DNA of 64,000 bases from Pseudomonas sp. AL03 (GTDB lineage: Bacteria; Pseudomonadota; Gammaproteobacteria; Pseudomonadales; Pseudomonadaceae), in contig NZ_JASBRE010000001.1 in assembly GCF_029960815.1 (NCBI RefSeq), positions 62,001 to 126,000 on the forward strand, written 5' to 3'. Below are positions 51,836-64,000 of this stretch, one piece after another. A program made the position numbers and the translations under genes. Positions within the stretch are counted from its first letter, which is position 1; each line of letters begins with the position of its first letter. Under the pieces are notes generated by a model. That model made no database searches. It was not told the DNA's origin and was given only the letters and a program-made list of their open reading frames with translations.

Positions 51836-52270
51836 ATGACGACACACATTCAACGTTCGGCCTTGCTGCCGTACCCGGCGCAAGCGCTGTATGACCTGGT
51901 CAACGACGTGGCGCGTTATCCGGAATTCCTGCCGTGGTGCTCGACGGCCGAAGTGCTCGAAAGCTCTGCTGAGCATATGCGTGCCAGCGTAGGTGTGGCC
52001 AAGGGGGGGCTCAGTCAGCATTTCGTGACTCGAAATAGCTTGGTGCCCGGGCATTCGATTGAGATGAACCTCGAGGAAGGTCCGTTCAACCAGTTGCATG
52101 GCGTCTGGGTGTTCAAGCCGTTGGGGGAAAAGGCCTGCAAGATCAGTCTGGACCTGTCGTTCGATTACGCCGGGCCGATTGTTCGCGCTACCTTGGGGCC
52201 GTTGTTCAATCAGGCGGCCAATACGCTGGTGGATGCCTTCTGCCAGCGCGCCAAACAGATGCATGGTTGA
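51836..52270 (+). CDS. ratA: RatA-family (START/polyketide cyclase-like) protein
   Basis: 144 residues. START-like fold: IQRSALLPYPAQALYDLVND with VARYPEFLPWCSTAEVL, then RASVGVAKGGLSQHFVTRN and YAGPIVRATLGPLFNQAANT. E. coli RatA was reported to bind 50S subunits, while mitochondrial relatives (COQ10) bind ubiquinone, so the name toxin should be taken with caution. The stop overlaps rnfH by 8 bases. Confidence 0.9.
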   Translation: MTTHIQRSALLPYPAQALYDLVNDVARYPEFLPWCSTAEVLESSAEHMRASVGVAKGGLSQHFVTRNSLVPGHSIEMNLEEGPFNQLHGVWVFKPLGEKACKISLDLSFDYAGPIVRATLGPLFNQAANTLVDAFCQRAKQMHG

Positions 52271-52577
52271 GGTCGTGATCGACGTTGAGGTGGTCTATGC
52301 CGCCATTGATCGTCAGGTGCTTCTGTCGGTGACGGTGCCGGCAGGAACAACCGTGCGGGCGGCTTTGCTGAAGTCAGGTGTCGGCGAGGCGTTTGCGGAG
52401 CTGGATCTGGCCGATTGCCCGGTAGGGATCTTCGGCAAAGTGGTCGCAGATCCAGGCAATCATCCTGTCGAGGCGGGTGATCGCATCGAAATATACCGGC
52501 CATTGCTGGCTGATCCGAAAGAGGTTCGCCGGTTGCGTGCTGCCAAAGCTGCTGAGGCCAAAACCCGGAATCAGTGA
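52263..52577 (+). CDS. rnfH: RnfH family ubiquitin-like protein
   Basis: 104 residues of the beta-grasp fold: VEVVYAAIDRQVLLSVTVP with GTTVRAALLKSGV, CPVGIFGKVV and GDRIEIYRPLLADPKEVRR. RnfH genes usually follow ratA; function not well defined. It begins within the ratA end. Confidence 0.9.
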   Translation: MVEVVIDVEVVYAAIDRQVLLSVTVPAGTTVRAALLKSGVGEAFAELDLADCPVGIFGKVVADPGNHPVEAGDRIEIYRPLLADPKEVRRLRAAKAAEAKTRNQ

Positions 52578-52594
52578 TTCGCTCAAATGCTGGA

Positions 52595-52629
52595 CAATAA
52601 AAAACCCGGACATGCCGGGTTTTTTATTG
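52595..52629. terminator. Bidirectional terminator between rnfH and bamE
   Basis: AATAAAAAACCCGG / CCGGGTTTTTTATT, symmetrical A- and T-runs serving both converging genes. Confidence 0.93.
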
Positions 52630-52638
52630 CGTCGCAAA

Positions 52639-53166
52639 TTATTGCGGCGAGGTTTCCAGAGGTTCTGGAGTCGGGACTGGAACGGTTTCTACACCGTCGA
52701 CGTCCTTCTGGATCTGATCCAGCAACGAACCTGGCTTGACCGGTTTTTCCGGTTTCGGCTTCTCGGCGTTTTCTGCTGGCGCAGCAACTTCAGTGCCGCT
52801 GTCCTTGCCGAGAATGGCTTCGTCCCGGCTCACGCCTGGCATGAAATCACCAGAGAGGCTGACAAGTTGGTCATTAGGGTTGAAGATAACGCTAATGCGT
52901 TCCTGTTGGCGTTCACCGCCACCGGGTTGCAGGCTATACAAGTAATCCCAGCGATCGGCATGGAACGTGTCAGTCAGCAGCGGGTTGCCCATGATAAACC
53001 GTACTTGCCGACGGGTCATTCCCGGGCGTAACTGGTCTATCATGTCCTGCGTGACGACATTGCCCTGCTGGATGTCGATTTTGTAAACCCCGGGGAATGA
53101 ACAACCGGCGAGTGCGAGCAGTCCCACAAAGGTGAAACTGGTTAGCAAGAGCTTGGCGTTTTGCAT
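52639..53166 (-). CDS. bamE: Outer membrane assembly lipoprotein BamE/OmlA
   Basis: 175 residues: lipobox [10 protein letters not shown], then [20 protein letters not shown] and [18 protein letters not shown] with [14 protein letters not shown], all characteristic of BamE (SmpA/OmlA). A Pro/Glu-rich tail longer than in enterics is usual in pseudomonads. It is divergent from fur with overlapping promoters, as known in Pseudomonas. Confidence 0.95.
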   Translation of the reverse strand: MQNAKLLLTSFTFVGLLALAGCSFPGVYKIDIQQGNVVTQDMIDQLRPGMTRRQVRFIMGNPLLTDTFHADRWDYLYSLQPGGGERQQERISVIFNPNDQLVSLSGDFMPGVSRDEAILGKDSGTEVAAPAENAEKPKPEKPVKPGSLLDQIQKDVDGVETVPVPTPEPLETSPQ

Positions 53167-53263
53167 CGGTGGGCGACTTCCACTATCTTGGCTGGGACAA
53201 CGTAAACGCCGATCATACCCGCATTAAGAGAAGCTGCGAAGCAGCATCGCGAGAAAGCTGACC

Positions 53264-53668
53264 ATGGTTGAAAATAGCGAACTACGCAAAGCCGGCCTCA
53301 AAGTGACCCTTCCACGGGTCAAAATTCTGCAAATGCTCGATTCCGCCGAGCAACGCCACATGAGTGCCGAGGATGTCTACAAGGCGCTGATGGAGGCTGG
53401 TGAGGACGTCGGTCTGGCCACGGTTTACCGTGTTCTGACTCAGTTCGAGGCAGCTGGCCTTGTGGTGCGGCACAACTTCGACGGGGGCCATGCGGTCTTC
53501 GAGCTGGACGACGGCAAGCATCACGACCATATGGTCAACGTCGAGACCAGTGAAGTGATCGAATTCTTCGACGAAGAAATCGAGCGTCTGCAGAAGGCAA
53601 TCGTCGACAAGTATGGCTTCGAGATGGTTGATCACAACCTTGTACTGTACGTGCGCAAGAAAAAGTAA
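53264..53668 (+). CDS. fur: Ferric uptake regulator
   Basis: 134 residues: SELRKAGLKVTLPRVKILQM, the DNA-binding helix GLATVYRVLTQFEAAGLV, the metal site region HAVFELDDGKHHDHMVNVE and DHNLVLYVRKKK. It lacks the C-x-x-C zinc motifs of E. coli Fur, as usual in Pseudomonas. Represses iron-uptake genes with ferrous iron. Confidence 0.97.
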   Translation: MVENSELRKAGLKVTLPRVKILQMLDSAEQRHMSAEDVYKALMEAGEDVGLATVYRVLTQFEAAGLVVRHNFDGGHAVFELDDGKHHDHMVNVETSEVIEFFDEEIERLQKAIVDKYGFEMVDHNLVLYVRKKK

Positions 53669-53702
53669 GCATGTCGCGCGAACTTAAGGTTCGCGAAACG
53701 AG

Positions 53703-53736
53703 CGAAGGCGACCCCAGGGTCGCCTTCGTGCTTTCT
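53703..53736. terminator. Terminator between fur and recN
   Basis: Twelve-base perfect stem CGAAGGCGACCC / GGGTCGCCTTCG, then TGCTTTCT on the plus strand. Confidence 0.85.
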
Positions 53737-53743
53737 GTCGGTC

Positions 53744-55417
53744 TTAAATTTTCGCAGTGACGACCATTTTCCTGGCATGAGCCAGGGATTCCTTGGTGAG
53801 GTCGATGCCTCCCAGCATCCGCGCCACTTCTTCGACACGATCATTCTTGCTCAGTTTGGAGACGGCTGTGTGAGTGGCATCCTCACCGCGCACTTTGTGT
53901 ACGAATAGATGCTGATGACCCTGCGCCGCAACTTGCGGCAAGTGAGTGACCGTCAGAACCTGCCCGCGCTCCCCCAGTCGACGCAGCAACTGGCCGACGA
54001 TCTCGGCGGTCGGGCCGCCGATGCCCACGTCCACTTCGTCGAACACCAAGGTCGGTACACGCGAGGTCTGTGCGGTGATCACTTGAATCGCCAGACTGAT
54101 CCGTGACAGCTCGCCGCCGGATGCAACTTTTGCCAAGGCTTTCAGCGGTTGCCCCGGGTTGGCGCTCACGAGCAGTTCTACCTGCTCGAGTCCATTGGGC
54201 AGGAGTTCATCGCTGCTGTTGGGGCGCAGTTCGATGGTGAAGCGACCGCCGGGCATGCCCAGTCGCTGGATTTCCTGCTCCACGGCGCTAGCCAGGCTGC
54301 TCGACGCCTGATGGCGTAAATCGCTCAGCTCACGAGCCTTCTCCTGATAGTGACGGGCATAGGAGGCCAGTTCATCGCTCAGTTGCTCGATGGATTCGTC
54401 GTTGGCATTCAGGGTTTCAATTTCATCCAGCAAGCGCTGCTGCATCTCGGCCACTTCGGTCGGCTGGATACGGTGTTTGCGCGCCATGGTGTAGATCGCA
54501 TCAAGGCGTTCCTCCAAATACTGAAGACGCGCTGGATCGGCGTCGAAGTTATCAAGGAAGCGGTTCAGTTCCCCCACGGCTTCTTCGACCTGGATCTGCG
54601 CACTGGTCAGCAGACTACTGGCCTCGCCCAGGGCCCCAATCGAATTGTTGACGCTCGAAAGGCGGTTGAGGCTGGCGGTGAGGGCGTTCAGCACATTGCC
54701 GGAATCACTTTCGCTGCATTGCTCGACTACTTGCCGGCAAATGCCCAGCAGGGTTTCGGCGTTGGTCAGGTTCTTGTGTTCCTGTTCCAGCTGCTCCAGC
54801 TCGTTTTCGCCGAGGCCGAGGTTTTCCAGTTCTTCGAGTTGATAGCTGAGCAATTGATGGCGAGCGCGTTGTTCGTCGCCGGAATTGGAGAGGCGTTCCA
54901 GTTCCTGGCGGGTCTGACGCCAGCGTTGGGCGGCCAGGTGCACCTGACGGGCAAGGTCCGTTGCGCCGGCGTATTCGTCGAGCAGGCGGCGATGCGTGTC
55001 GGTCTTGAGCAGAGATTGGTGTTCATGCTGGCTGTGGATGTCGATCAGCAACTCGCCCAGGGCCTTGAGATCGCCGAGGGGGCAAGGCGTGCCATTGATG
55101 TAGCCGCGCGAGCGTCCTTCAGCGGTGATCACCCGGCGCAGGATGCATGGGCCGTCACTCTCCAGGTCGCGCTCGGCCAGCCAGGCGCTGGCTTCCGGAA
55201 TATCGACCAGGTCGAAGGTTGCCAGGATATCGGCCTTGTCTGCGCCAGGACGGACCACGCCGCTGTCGGCACGATCGCCCAGGGTCAGGCCCAGGGCGTC
55301 AAGCATGATCGACTTGCCGGCGCCGGTCTCCCCGGTGATCACGCTCATCCCGCGATCGAGTTCGAGATCGAGATGTTCAACGATGGCGTAGTTATGTACG
55401 GACAGGTGCACCAGCAT
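53744..55417 (-). CDS. recN: DNA repair ATPase RecN
   Basis: 557 residues, SMC-like: Walker A VITGETGAGKSIMLDALGL near the start, long coiled-coil middle (about 150-365), signature KVASGGELSRISLAIQ and Walker B PTLVFDEVDVGIGG. Needed for double-strand break repair. A LexA box lies 25 bases upstream of the start, so it is SOS-induced. Confidence 0.97.
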   Translation of the reverse strand: MLVHLSVHNYAIVEHLDLELDRGMSVITGETGAGKSIMLDALGLTLGDRADSGVVRPGADKADILATFDLVDIPEASAWLAERDLESDGPCILRRVITAEGRSRGYINGTPCPLGDLKALGELLIDIHSQHEHQSLLKTDTHRRLLDEYAGATDLARQVHLAAQRWRQTRQELERLSNSGDEQRARHQLLSYQLEELENLGLGENELEQLEQEHKNLTNAETLLGICRQVVEQCSESDSGNVLNALTASLNRLSSVNNSIGALGEASSLLTSAQIQVEEAVGELNRFLDNFDADPARLQYLEERLDAIYTMARKHRIQPTEVAEMQQRLLDEIETLNANDESIEQLSDELASYARHYQEKARELSDLRHQASSSLASAVEQEIQRLGMPGGRFTIELRPNSSDELLPNGLEQVELLVSANPGQPLKALAKVASGGELSRISLAIQVITAQTSRVPTLVFDEVDVGIGGPTAEIVGQLLRRLGERGQVLTVTHLPQVAAQGHQHLFVHKVRGEDATHTAVSKLSKNDRVEEVARMLGGIDLTKESLAHARKMVVTAKI

Positions 55418-55441
55418 AAAGGCCGCTCCCAGGCTTTAGGT

Positions 55442-55457
55442 CTGGTTATTTATACAG
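55442..55457 (-). promoter_or_regulatory. LexA (SOS) box of recN
   Basis: CTGGTTATTTATACAG fits CTG-N10-CAG with an AT-rich spacer; 25 bases from the recN start. Confidence 0.88.
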
Positions 55458-55577
55458 TGTTTTGTTTCTGGCTGACAATGCCCTGCTTTAGCTCGACTTG
55501 CTTGATCCGACGAAATCCTTAGTGCGCACGGGAATGACAATGCAGCTGTTTTTTGTAGGGTTAATCAATAAGCGCCC

Positions 55578-55606
55578 CTTGAAGCTGAATTTTGCGGCCC
55601 CATATA
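55578..55606 (+). promoter_or_regulatory. Sigma-32 heat-shock promoter of grpE-dnaK
   Basis: CTTGAA, 14-base spacer, CCCCATATA: a near-consensus RpoH promoter about 50 bases before grpE. Confidence 0.9.
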
Positions 55607-55658
55607 GCTGGGCAGAAGCGCGAGTTGAGCTCGCGGACGATATTGAAAGGAGAAATCT

Positions 55659-56225
55659 ATGGCTGACGAACAGACAGTGGATACGCAAAATCTAGACACC
55701 GATCAGGCTGCCCAGGATTCGGGTGATGAACTGGCGACTCGTGTTCAAGTGCTCGAAGAGCAATTGGCTGGCGCTCATGATCAGGCTTTGCGTGTAGCGG
55801 CTGATCTGCAGAACGTCCGCCGTCGCGCCGAGCAGGATGTCGAAAAGGCTCACAAGTTCGCGCTGGAAAAATTCGCCGGTGACTTGCTACCGATCATCGA
55901 CAGCCTGGAGCGCGGTCTCGAGTTGTCCAATCCGGATGACGAAAGCATCCGTCCAATGCGTGAAGGCATTGAGCTGACCCTGAAAATGTTCCAGGACACT
56001 CTGAAGCGTTATCAGCTGGAAGCGATTGATCCGCATGGCGAACCGTTCAATGCCGTTCAGCATCAGGCAATGGCCATGCAGGAAAGCGCCGACGTCGAGC
56101 CGAACAGCGTGCTCAAGGTGTTCCAGAAGGGCTATCAGCTCAACGGTCGCCTGCTGCGTCCGGCCATGGTCGTGGTCAGCAAGGCCCCGGCGCCGGTTTC
56201 GCCTTCGATTGACGAGCAGGCTTGA
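55659..56225 (+). CDS. grpE: Nucleotide exchange factor GrpE
   Basis: 188 residues. N-terminal coiled coil ([38 protein letters not shown]) and C-terminal beta domain ([35 protein letters not shown]). It releases ADP from DnaK. AAGGAGA lies before ATG 55659. Confidence 0.97.
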   Translation: MADEQTVDTQNLDTDQAAQDSGDELATRVQVLEEQLAGAHDQALRVAADLQNVRRRAEQDVEKAHKFALEKFAGDLLPIIDSLERGLELSNPDDESIRPMREGIELTLKMFQDTLKRYQLEAIDPHGEPFNAVQHQAMAMQESADVEPNSVLKVFQKGYQLNGRLLRPAMVVVSKAPAPVSPSIDEQA

Positions 56226-56327
56226 AATTAGCCGCAAGGCCCCCATTTAGAAGTCAAGCGTTTAAGTGCTACCGCAGTTAGCCACCACTGCTGCGGCATC
56301 CAAATCCAAAGTTTCGGGAGAGTGAAC

Positions 56328-58244
56328 ATGGGCAAAATTATCGGTATCGACCTGGGGACTACCAACTCCTGCGTCTCCGTGATGGAAAACGGCGTAGCCA
56401 AAGTTATTGAAAACGCTGAAGGCACGCGCACCACGCCGTCGATCATCGCTTATGCCAACGATGGTGAAATCCTCGTGGGTCAATCGGCCAAGCGTCAGGC
56501 AGTGACCAATCCGCACAACACCCTGTATGCGGTGAAGCGTTTGATCGGTCGTAAGTTCGACGAAGAAGTCGTACAGAAAGACATCAAGATGGTCCCGTAC
56601 AAAATCGCCAAGGCTGATAACGGTGACGCTTGGGTTGAAGTGAACGGCCAGAAAATGTCGCCGCCACAAATCTCGGCTGAAATTCTGAAGAAAATGAAGA
56701 AGACTGCCGAAGACTACCTCGGCGAGCCAGTGACTGAAGCGGTGATCACCGTTCCGGCCTACTTCAACGACAGTCAGCGTCAAGCGACCAAAGACGCCGG
56801 TCGTATTGCTGGTCTGGACGTAAAACGTATCATCAACGAACCAACTGCAGCCGCTCTGGCCTACGGTATGGACAAGGCGAAAGGCGATCATACCGTGATC
56901 GTTTATGACTTGGGCGGCGGTACTTTCGACGTTTCCGTGATCGAAATCGCTGAAGTCGATGGCGAGCACCAGTTCGAAGTGTTGGCCACCAACGGCGACA
57001 CATTCCTGGGCGGTGAAGACTTTGACATTCGTCTGATCGACTACCTCGTCGACGAATTCAAGAAAGAAAGCGGCATGAACCTTAAAGGTGACCCGCTGGC
57101 CATGCAGCGCCTGAAAGAAGCCGCTGAAAAAGCCAAGATCGAACTGTCTTCGAGCAATTCGACCGACGTGAACCTGCCGTACATCACTGCAGACGCCACC
57201 GGTCCTAAGCACTTGAACGTGAAAATCTCCCGCGCCAAGCTCGAAGCGCTGGTAGAAGACCTGGTTCAACGCACCATCGAACCTTGCCGTATCGCTCTGA
57301 AAGACTCCGGCATCGACATTGGCGCCATCAACGACGTGATCCTGGTGGGCGGTCAGACCCGCATGCCACTGGTTCAGAAGCTGGTGACCGAGTTCTTCGG
57401 TAAAGAAGCACGTAAAGACGTGAACCCGGACGAGGCCGTTGCCATGGGTGCTGCTATCCAGGGCGCAGTATTGGCCGGTGATGTGAAAGACGTTTTGCTG
57501 CTCGACGTCAGCCCGCTGACCCTGGGTATCGAAACCATGGGTGGCGTGATGACTGCGCTGATCGAGAAAAACACCACGATTCCTACCAAGAAGTCGCAAG
57601 TGTTCTCGACTGCCGATGACAACCAGGGCGCTGTGACCATTCACGTGCTGCAAGGTGAGCGTAAGCAAGCTGCTCAGAACAAGTCTTTGGGCAAGTTCGA
57701 CCTGGCCGAGATTCCGCCAGCGCCACGTGGCGTACCACAAATTGAAGTGACCTTCGACATCGACGCCAACGGCATTCTGCACGTAGGCGCCAAAGACAAG
57801 GCTACCGGCAAGACTCAGTCGATCGTGATCAAGGCTAACTCCGGTCTGTCCGAGGAAGAGATTCAGCAGATGATTCGCGATGCTGAAGCCAACGTCGACG
57901 CAGATCGCCAGTTCGAAGAGTTGGCCGCTGCTCGTAACCAGGGCGATGCGCTGGTTCACTCGACGCGCAAAATGGTCGCTGACGCTGGCGACAAAGTGAC
58001 CGCTGAAGAGAAGACTGCAATCGAAGCCGCAGTAGTTGCCCTGGAAGCCGCCGTCAAAGGTGACGACAAGGCTGCTATCGACGCCAAAGTTGAAGAACTG
58101 TCGAAAGTCTCCGCGCCAGTGGCTCAGAAAATGTACGCCGAGCAGGCTCAGCCAGCTGAAGGCGCTGCACCGCACGACGAAAAAGCTGAAAAGGCTGACG
58201 ACGTTGTCGACGCTGAGTTTGAAGAAGTCAAAGACCACAAGTAA
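56328..58244 (+). CDS. dnaK: Chaperone DnaK (Hsp70)
   Basis: 638 residues, start at ATG 56328 (GGGAGAG upstream; GTG two codons earlier not preferred). [20 protein letters not shown], the hinge and phosphate motifs ([28 protein letters not shown]) and the substrate domain ([16 protein letters not shown]) are intact; acidic C-terminal tail. Central protein-folding chaperone. Confidence 0.98.
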   Translation: MGKIIGIDLGTTNSCVSVMENGVAKVIENAEGTRTTPSIIAYANDGEILVGQSAKRQAVTNPHNTLYAVKRLIGRKFDEEVVQKDIKMVPYKIAKADNGDAWVEVNGQKMSPPQISAEILKKMKKTAEDYLGEPVTEAVITVPAYFNDSQRQATKDAGRIAGLDVKRIINEPTAAALAYGMDKAKGDHTVIVYDLGGGTFDVSVIEIAEVDGEHQFEVLATNGDTFLGGEDFDIRLIDYLVDEFKKESGMNLKGDPLAMQRLKEAAEKAKIELSSSNSTDVNLPYITADATGPKHLNVKISRAKLEALVEDLVQRTIEPCRIALKDSGIDIGAINDVILVGGQTRMPLVQKLVTEFFGKEARKDVNPDEAVAMGAAIQGAVLAGDVKDVLLLDVSPLTLGIETMGGVMTALIEKNTTIPTKKSQVFSTADDNQGAVTIHVLQGERKQAAQNKSLGKFDLAEIPPAPRGVPQIEVTFDIDANGILHVGAKDKATGKTQSIVIKANSGLSEEEIQQMIRDAEANVDADRQFEELAAARNQGDALVHSTRKMVADAGDKVTAEEKTAIEAAVVALEAAVKGDDKAAIDAKVEELSKVSAPVAQKMYAEQAQPAEGAAPHDEKAEKADDVVDAEFEEVKDHK

Positions 58245-58371
58245 GTTGTTGGTCGCCCGGTTGACTGCCTTCAGGCGGTGACTGGTAGGATGTCGCCGCG
58301 CGGGAGCTTGCTCCCGCGTTGGCATGTCTGGAGTTAGCGAATTTTTACAGCATGCGACAAGGCGGGCTGTG
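58245..58371. other. dnaK downstream region with hairpin
   Basis: At 58299-58318 CGCGGGAGC / GCTCCCGCG with a 2-base loop, a short GC-rich hairpin of the REP-like kind found between Pseudomonas genes; weak T content afterwards. No gene in this stretch. Confidence 0.6.
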
Positions 58372-58509
58372 TGGCTGGTTTGTTAAATCAAGTTCGGATG
58401 CCCGAAGTCCAAAGCCAAGGCGCTGTGACGAGTCATAGCTCGCTATGGCGAGGAGCAGCAACGCAGGCTATGGGCTTCGGGCGCCGAAATTGATTTAACA
58501 AACCAGCCA
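58372..58509. repeat. Long imperfect inverted repeat between dnaK and dnaJ
   Basis: Arms of about 39 bases (58372-58410 and 58471-58509) begin and end with TGGCTGGTTTGTTAAATCAA and its complement and continue with GCCCGAAG; one single-base gap and four mismatches. The 60-base centre contains a smaller palindrome (CATAGC tc GCTATG). It could form a long RNA hairpin in the dnaK-dnaJ transcript or be a non-autonomous mobile repeat. Confidence 0.8.
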
Positions 58510-58699
58510 TACAGGTCGCCCCTGGGTGCTGATGGTATGGCCGGGAATGCTCCTGCTTTTCGAGCCGAAAGTACCGCATTGAATCAAAGACCAGGATCGT
58601 TGAATTGACGTGAGTTGGGTCCGGGCCTGTATTGGGGCTCAACGAGTTTGGCGAGGCTCAGGAGAGGTTTGCCGAACGTCCTTAAGAGTGCAAAGACTT

Positions 58700-59824
58700 A
58701 TGGCAAAGCGTGACTATTACGAAGTATTGGGTGTTGAGCGCGGCTCAAGCGAAGCGGACCTGAAAAAGGCCTACCGTCGCCTGGCAATGAAGCACCACCC
58801 GGACCGTAATCCCGATGACAAAGCGTCGGAAGATATGTTCAAAGAGGCCAACGAGGCCTACGAAGTACTGTCCGATTCCAGCAAGCGCGCGGCCTATGAC
58901 CAGTATGGTCATGCCGGTGTCGACCCGAGCATGGGCGGCGGCGGTGCCGGGTTTGGCGGTCAGAACTTCTCCGATATCTTTGGTGATGTCTTCAGTGACT
59001 TCTTCGGCGGCGGTCGCGGCGGTGCTCGTGGCGGCGCTCAGCGCGGCAGCGACCTGCGTTACACCCTGGAACTGAACCTGGAAGAGGCGGTGCGCGGTAC
59101 GACCGTGAATATCCGTGTTCCGACACTGGTCAACTGCAAGCCGTGCGACGGTTCGGGTGCCAAGAAAGGCTCCGCGCCGATCACCTGCCCGACTTGCGGC
59201 GGTATCGGCCAGGTGCGCATGCAGCAAGGCTTTTTCTCGGTGCAGCAAACCTGCCCGCGCTGCCATGGTCAGGGCAAGATCATTTCCGATCCGTGCGATT
59301 CCTGCCACGGCCAAGGCCGTGTCGAAGAGTACAAAACCCTCTCGGTGAAAGTGCCGGCCGGTGTCGATACCGGTGATCGCATTCGTCTGTCCGGCGAAGG
59401 CGAGGCGGGTGCTCAGGGTGGTCCGACTGGCGACCTGTACGTGGTGATCAACGTGCGCGAGCACGCGATCTTCCAGCGCGACGGCAAGCACCTGTTCTGC
59501 GAAGTGCCGATCAGTTTTGTCGATGCTGCGCTGGGTGGCGAGCTGGAGATTCCGACCCTCGATGGTCGAGTCAAACTGAAAATCCCTGAGGGGACTCAGA
59601 CCGGCAAGCAGTTCCGTGTTCGTGGCAAGGGCGTTGCGCCAGTGCGCGGCGGCGGTGCTGGTGATTTGATGTGCCGTGTGGCGGTCGAAACCCCGGTCAA
59701 CCTGGGTCGTCGTCAGCGCGAGTTGCTGGAAGAGTTCCGCAGCTCCCTGGCGGATGACAACAGCCATTCGCCTAAAACCACCGGTTGGTTCGAAGGCGTG
59801 AAGCGCTTCTTTGGCGATTTGTAA
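58700..59824 (+). CDS. dnaJ: Chaperone DnaJ (Hsp40)
   Basis: 374 residues, start ATG 58700 (AAGAG upstream; a longer frame from 58610 adds 30 unlikely residues). J domain with HPD (MKHHPDRNP), Gly/Phe-rich region ([17 protein letters not shown]), four CxxCxGxG zinc repeats ([32 protein letters not shown]) and the C-terminal peptide-binding domain. Works with DnaK and GrpE. Confidence 0.98.
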   Translation: MAKRDYYEVLGVERGSSEADLKKAYRRLAMKHHPDRNPDDKASEDMFKEANEAYEVLSDSSKRAAYDQYGHAGVDPSMGGGGAGFGGQNFSDIFGDVFSDFFGGGRGGARGGAQRGSDLRYTLELNLEEAVRGTTVNIRVPTLVNCKPCDGSGAKKGSAPITCPTCGGIGQVRMQQGFFSVQQTCPRCHGQGKIISDPCDSCHGQGRVEEYKTLSVKVPAGVDTGDRIRLSGEGEAGAQGGPTGDLYVVINVREHAIFQRDGKHLFCEVPISFVDAALGGELEIPTLDGRVKLKIPEGTQTGKQFRVRGKGVAPVRGGGAGDLMCRVAVETPVNLGRRQRELLEEFRSSLADDNSHSPKTTGWFEGVKRFFGDL

Positions 59825-60640
<816 letters not shown>

Positions 60641-60650
60641 GATGCGCCCG

Positions 60651-60686
60651 AAACCGGGTTCCAACACACTGTTTGGACCCGGTTTT
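60651..60686 (+). terminator. Terminator after dapB
   Basis: AAACCGGGT..CCAA / TTGG..ACCCGGTTT followed by T and ATTA. Confidence 0.88.
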
Positions 60687-60816
60687 ATTACGCCAAGCGA
60701 CGTCCTGTCGCATTCCCCGGCCTTTAAGGCTCATTGGCGGTAGACCAAAAATGCCTTTTTCTGTAAGCTACAGCTTTAGTGTGTCCACTAAAAGCGCGCA
60801 GAATTATTCGGTGAAG

Positions 60817-60854
60817 AAGCGGGGTGACGTGTCCATACGTCACTCCGCTTTTTT
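60817..60854 (+). terminator. Terminator-like hairpin in the carA leader
   Basis: AAGCGGgGTGACGT / ACGTCACtCCGCTT, loop gtccat, followed by a run of T, 46 bases before carA. A hairpin with T-run this close to the start could act as an attenuator for pyrimidine or arginine control; alternatively it only ends a short upstream transcript, with the carA promoter between it and the gene. Confidence 0.75.
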
Positions 60855-60899
60855 ACAACCTGCGATCGCCCTTTCAGGCTTTATTTACGGGAGGTCTTC

Positions 60900-62036
60900 T
60901 TGACTAAGCCAGCCATACTCGCCCTTGCTGATGGCAGCATTTTTCGCGGCGAAGCCATTGGAGCCGACGGTCAAACCGTTGGTGAGGTGGTGTTCAACAC
61001 CGCCATGACCGGCTATCAGGAAATCCTTACCGATCCTTCCTACGCCCAACAGATTGTTACCCTGACTTACCCGCACATCGGCAACACCGGCACCACGCCG
61101 GAAGACGCCGAGTCCGATCGCGTCTGGTCCGCGGGCCTGGTTATCCGTGACCTGCCACTGGTGGCGAGCAACTGGCGTAACACAATGTCTCTGTCCGACT
61201 ACCTGAAAGCCAACAATGTTGTGGCAATCGCCGGTATCGACACTCGCCGCCTGACACGCATCCTGCGTGAAAAAGGCGCACAGAACGGCTGCATCATGGC
61301 GGGGGACAACATTTCCGAAGAAGCCGCCATCGCCGCCGCTCAGGGTTTCCCTGGCCTCAAAGGCATGGACTTGGCGAAGGTTGTCAGCACCAAAGAGAAA
61401 TACGAGTGGCGCTCGACTGTCTGGGATCTGAAAACCGACAGCCACGCGACCATCGACGCTTCCGAGCTGCCGTACCACGTGGTTGCCTACGACTACGGCG
61501 TCAAGCTGAACATCCTGCGCATGCTGGTCGAGCGCGGTTGCCGCGTGACCGTGGTGCCGGCTCAAACGCCAGCCGCTGATGTTCTGGCTCTGAAGCCGGA
61601 CGGCGTGTTCCTGTCCAACGGCCCTGGTGATCCAGAGCCTTGCGACTACGCGATCCAGGCGATCAAGGACGTGCTGGAGACCGAGATTCCGGTCTTCGGC
61701 ATCTGCCTCGGTCACCAGCTGCTGGCTCTGGCCTCCGGCGCCAAGACCCTGAAAATGGGGCACGGCCACCACGGCGCCAACCACCCGGTTCAGGATCTGG
61801 ACACCGGCGTTGTGATGATCACCAGCCAGAACCACGGTTTTGCGGTAGACGAAGCGACCTTGCCAGCCAACGTTCGCGCGATTCACAAATCGCTGTTCGA
61901 CGGCACCCTGCAAGGGATCGAGCGTACCGACAAGAGCGCCTTCAGCTTCCAGGGTCACCCTGAAGCCAGCCCTGGCCCGAACGACGTAGCACCACTGTTT
62001 GATCGCTTCATCAATGAGATGGCCAAGCGACGCTAA
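60900..62036 (+). CDS. carA: Carbamoyl-phosphate synthase small (glutaminase) subunit
   Basis: 378 residues, TTG start at 60900 with GGGAGGT six bases upstream. The N-terminal domain ([36 protein letters not shown]) is followed by a class I glutamine amidotransferase with Cys269 in [15 protein letters not shown] and the His/Glu pair in [11 protein letters not shown]. It feeds ammonia to CarB for arginine and pyrimidine synthesis. carB follows after about 117 bases without an intervening gene. Confidence 0.97.
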   Translation: MTKPAILALADGSIFRGEAIGADGQTVGEVVFNTAMTGYQEILTDPSYAQQIVTLTYPHIGNTGTTPEDAESDRVWSAGLVIRDLPLVASNWRNTMSLSDYLKANNVVAIAGIDTRRLTRILREKGAQNGCIMAGDNISEEAAIAAAQGFPGLKGMDLAKVVSTKEKYEWRSTVWDLKTDSHATIDASELPYHVVAYDYGVKLNILRMLVERGCRVTVVPAQTPAADVLALKPDGVFLSNGPGDPEPCDYAIQAIKDVLETEIPVFGICLGHQLLALASGAKTLKMGHGHHGANHPVQDLDTGVVMITSQNHGFAVDEATLPANVRAIHKSLFDGTLQGIERTDKSAFSFQGHPEASPGPNDVAPLFDRFINEMAKRR

Positions 62037-62153
62037 TCGCTCGCCTTGATGTAGCAAAGCGTGAGGGCGGTCCCGAAGTGGCGGCCCCCTCAAGGCTTCA
62101 AAGATTGAACAAGACGGCTTGCCGACTGACCTGCGGATTTGAGTGACAAACCC

Positions 62154-64000
<1,847 letters not shown>

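Noticed and set aside
50341..51849. 502-residue minus-strand frame opposite the sodium-dependent transporter
   Set aside because: Very His/Gln/Arg-rich and lacking domains; the plus strand encodes an intact membrane transporter.
56262..58325. 687-residue open frame on the minus strand opposite dnaK
   Set aside because: Known type of antisense artefact over dnaK; the plus strand encodes a complete DnaK.

Overview
The window is a chromosomal segment of a Pseudomonas, most likely of the P. fluorescens group. The evidence is the backbone order smpB / ratA-rnfH / bamE(omlA) / fur / recN / grpE-dnaK-dnaJ / dapB / carAB, the lactate locus lldR-lldP-lutABC-dld, and a tmRNA whose tag reads ANDETYGEYALAA. 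The window starts inside a pilin gene and ends inside carB.

Layout. (1) 1-10.6 kb, surface and signalling genes: a chaperone-usher fimbrial cluster (pilin end, chaperone, usher, minor pilin), a large autotransporter, an EAL-type response regulator (probable c-di-GMP phosphodiesterase), a receiver-like protein lacking its phospho-acceptor, a DUF4398 lipoprotein and an OmpA-family lipoprotein. (2) 10.6-20.6 kb, an accessory carbohydrate locus: remnants of otnI and otnC beside an intact otnK, two Gfo/Idh/MocA oxidoreductases, a sugar ABC importer of the RbsB/FrcA/RbsC type, an HpcH/HpaI aldolase, a VOC protein and an FCD-type GntR regulator. Two near-identical operator-like sites flank the locus. 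(3) 20.6-21.4 kb, debris, including the tail of a decayed hsdR.

(4) 21.45-40.2 kb, a genomic island in the 3' end of ssrA (tmRNA). It has a P4-type integrase next to ssrA, a degenerate ssrA-end-like sequence at the far border, and matching 12-bp-spaced TTGGAATAC repeats just inside both borders. It carries an RHH-type protein, an AlpA-like regulator, a YagK/YfjJ (inovirus Gp2-like) protein with an HxH motif and a WYL regulator. These precede a type I restriction operon, hsdM-rhuM-hsdS-hsdR, in which every junction is an ATGA overlap and hsdS contains a 12-bp tandem repeat. Next comes a leftward operon (zinc-ribbon protein, DUF932, YqaJ nuclease, an unknown protein, RadC and a 58-residue membrane protein). 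Last is an AT-rich two-gene unit that I read as the Kiwa anti-phage system (kwaA-kwaB). The island is therefore a defence island with two antiviral systems and a shared mobile backbone.

(5) 40.2-64 kb, core genome: ssrA, the lactate operon with its LldR palindrome, smpB, a sodium-dependent transporter, ratA-rnfH, bamE and fur (divergent), recN with a LexA box, grpE-dnaK-dnaJ behind a sigma-32 promoter, dapB, and carA-carB.

All calls come from reading the sequence; no database search was run. Start codons were moved from the longest possible ORF where a ribosome binding site, a signal peptide or an overlap argued for it, and this is stated in each entry.
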